From contig JBATQE010000031.1 in assembly GCA_049291875.1 (NCBI GenBank), forward strand, positions 1 to 5,756: a DNA stretch of 5,756 nucleotides, in the 5' to 3' direction. The notes below the pieces were generated by a model that had not been told where the DNA came from, did no database searches, and saw only the letters and a list, made by a program, of their open reading frames with translations. Of the stretch, positions 5,674-5,756 are shown in pieces; the first letter of the stretch is position 1; every line of letters starts with the position of its first letter. The position numbers were made by a program, and so were the translations under genes. This DNA comes from CTSOIL-112 sp049291875. Its GTDB lineage: Bacteria > Pseudomonadota > Gammaproteobacteria > Burkholderiales > Burkholderiaceae.

Positions 5674-5756
5674 GCGTGAGTTTGTTAAAGCCATCATACG
5701 CGTTTGCGCTGGAGTGAATCCACCGAGCGACATATGAGGACGGTTGTTATTGTAAC
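5662..5756 (-). CDS. DDE transposase (rve/IS3- or IS481-like), C-terminal fragment
   Basis: Read on the - strand, the last 30 codons encode YNNNRPHMSLGGFTPAQ followed by TRMMALTNSRVLH and a TAA stop (5662-5664). The YNxxRPHxSLGxxTP signature is the well-known C-terminal tail of rve-superfamily transposases of the IS3 (OrfB) and IS481 families, which use a DDE triad for cut or copy transposition. The catalytic residues lie further upstream, outside the window, so activity cannot be judged. The fragment is truncated by the window edge, not by mutation. The left IS copy preserves only the final Leu-His-stop of the same gene (bases 2-10). Confidence 0.85.
   Translation of the reverse strand, partial: YNNNRPHMSLGGFTPAQTRMMALTNSRVLH

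Larger units (their letters stand above)
5606..5756 (-). mobile_element. Insertion sequence end (right flanking copy)
   Basis: Its first 66 bases (5606-5671) are the exact reverse complement of window bases 1-66, so the same element lies at both edges in inverted orientation. The terminus reads GGTAATACC followed by a C-rich stretch and a short AAAAGGGCGG segment. The element continues beyond the window. Its transposase lies on the - strand and reads towards the window interior, like that of the left copy. No target duplication can be judged because neither outer end is in view. Identity across the shared 66 bases suggests recent copies or gene conversion. Confidence 0.88.

Overview
The window looks like a stretch of a proteobacterial chromosome, probably gamma- or possibly betaproteobacterial. 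The evidence is a GltIJKL-type glutamate/aspartate importer, a PepP-type aminopeptidase and a lipoprotein with a Gram-negative lipobox; the genus cannot be named from the sequence alone. Five protein-coding regions lie on the + strand, tightly packed from about 67 to 5240. An AT-rich stretch with no complete gene (5241-5605) follows.

Both window edges lie inside copies of the same insertion sequence. Bases 1-66 are an exact reverse complement of 5606-5671. Each copy carries the end of a DDE (IS3/IS481-like) transposase gene: only the last two codons and stop on the left (+), and the last 30 codons on the right (-). The two transposases therefore read towards each other, and about 5.5 kb is bracketed by inverted IS copies. 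This could be a composite-transposon-like arrangement, two independent insertions, or a contig that ends in a repeat family.

Layout: IS end (1-66); gltI without its 5' third (67-712); an intercistronic hairpin/terminator (744-787); gltJ, gltK and gltL (809-3094), two permeases and the ATPase; a strong terminator (3123-3155); an extended -10 promoter (3164-3172); pepP (3206-4600); a lipoprotein tyrosine/dual-specificity phosphatase (4638-5240); an AT-rich region with a strong extended -10 promoter (5533-5541) and a ribosome binding site; a start codon followed by eight intact codons of a gene that the second IS interrupts (5580-5605); and the second IS (5606-5756).

How they work together: gltIJKL would encode a complete periplasmic-binding-protein-dependent acidic amino acid importer. 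The IS has removed the promoter, signal peptide and part of lobe 1 of the binding protein, so the importer is probably inactive or starved of its own binding protein, while gltJKL remain intact. pepP and the phosphatase form a separate unit, with a 37-base gap between them. No evidence of a defence system, CRISPR array, tRNA or rRNA was seen. The most interesting aspects are the IS-mediated disruption of two genes at the two inner junctions, the retained attenuator between gltI and gltJ, and the membrane-anchored phosphatase of unknown substrate.
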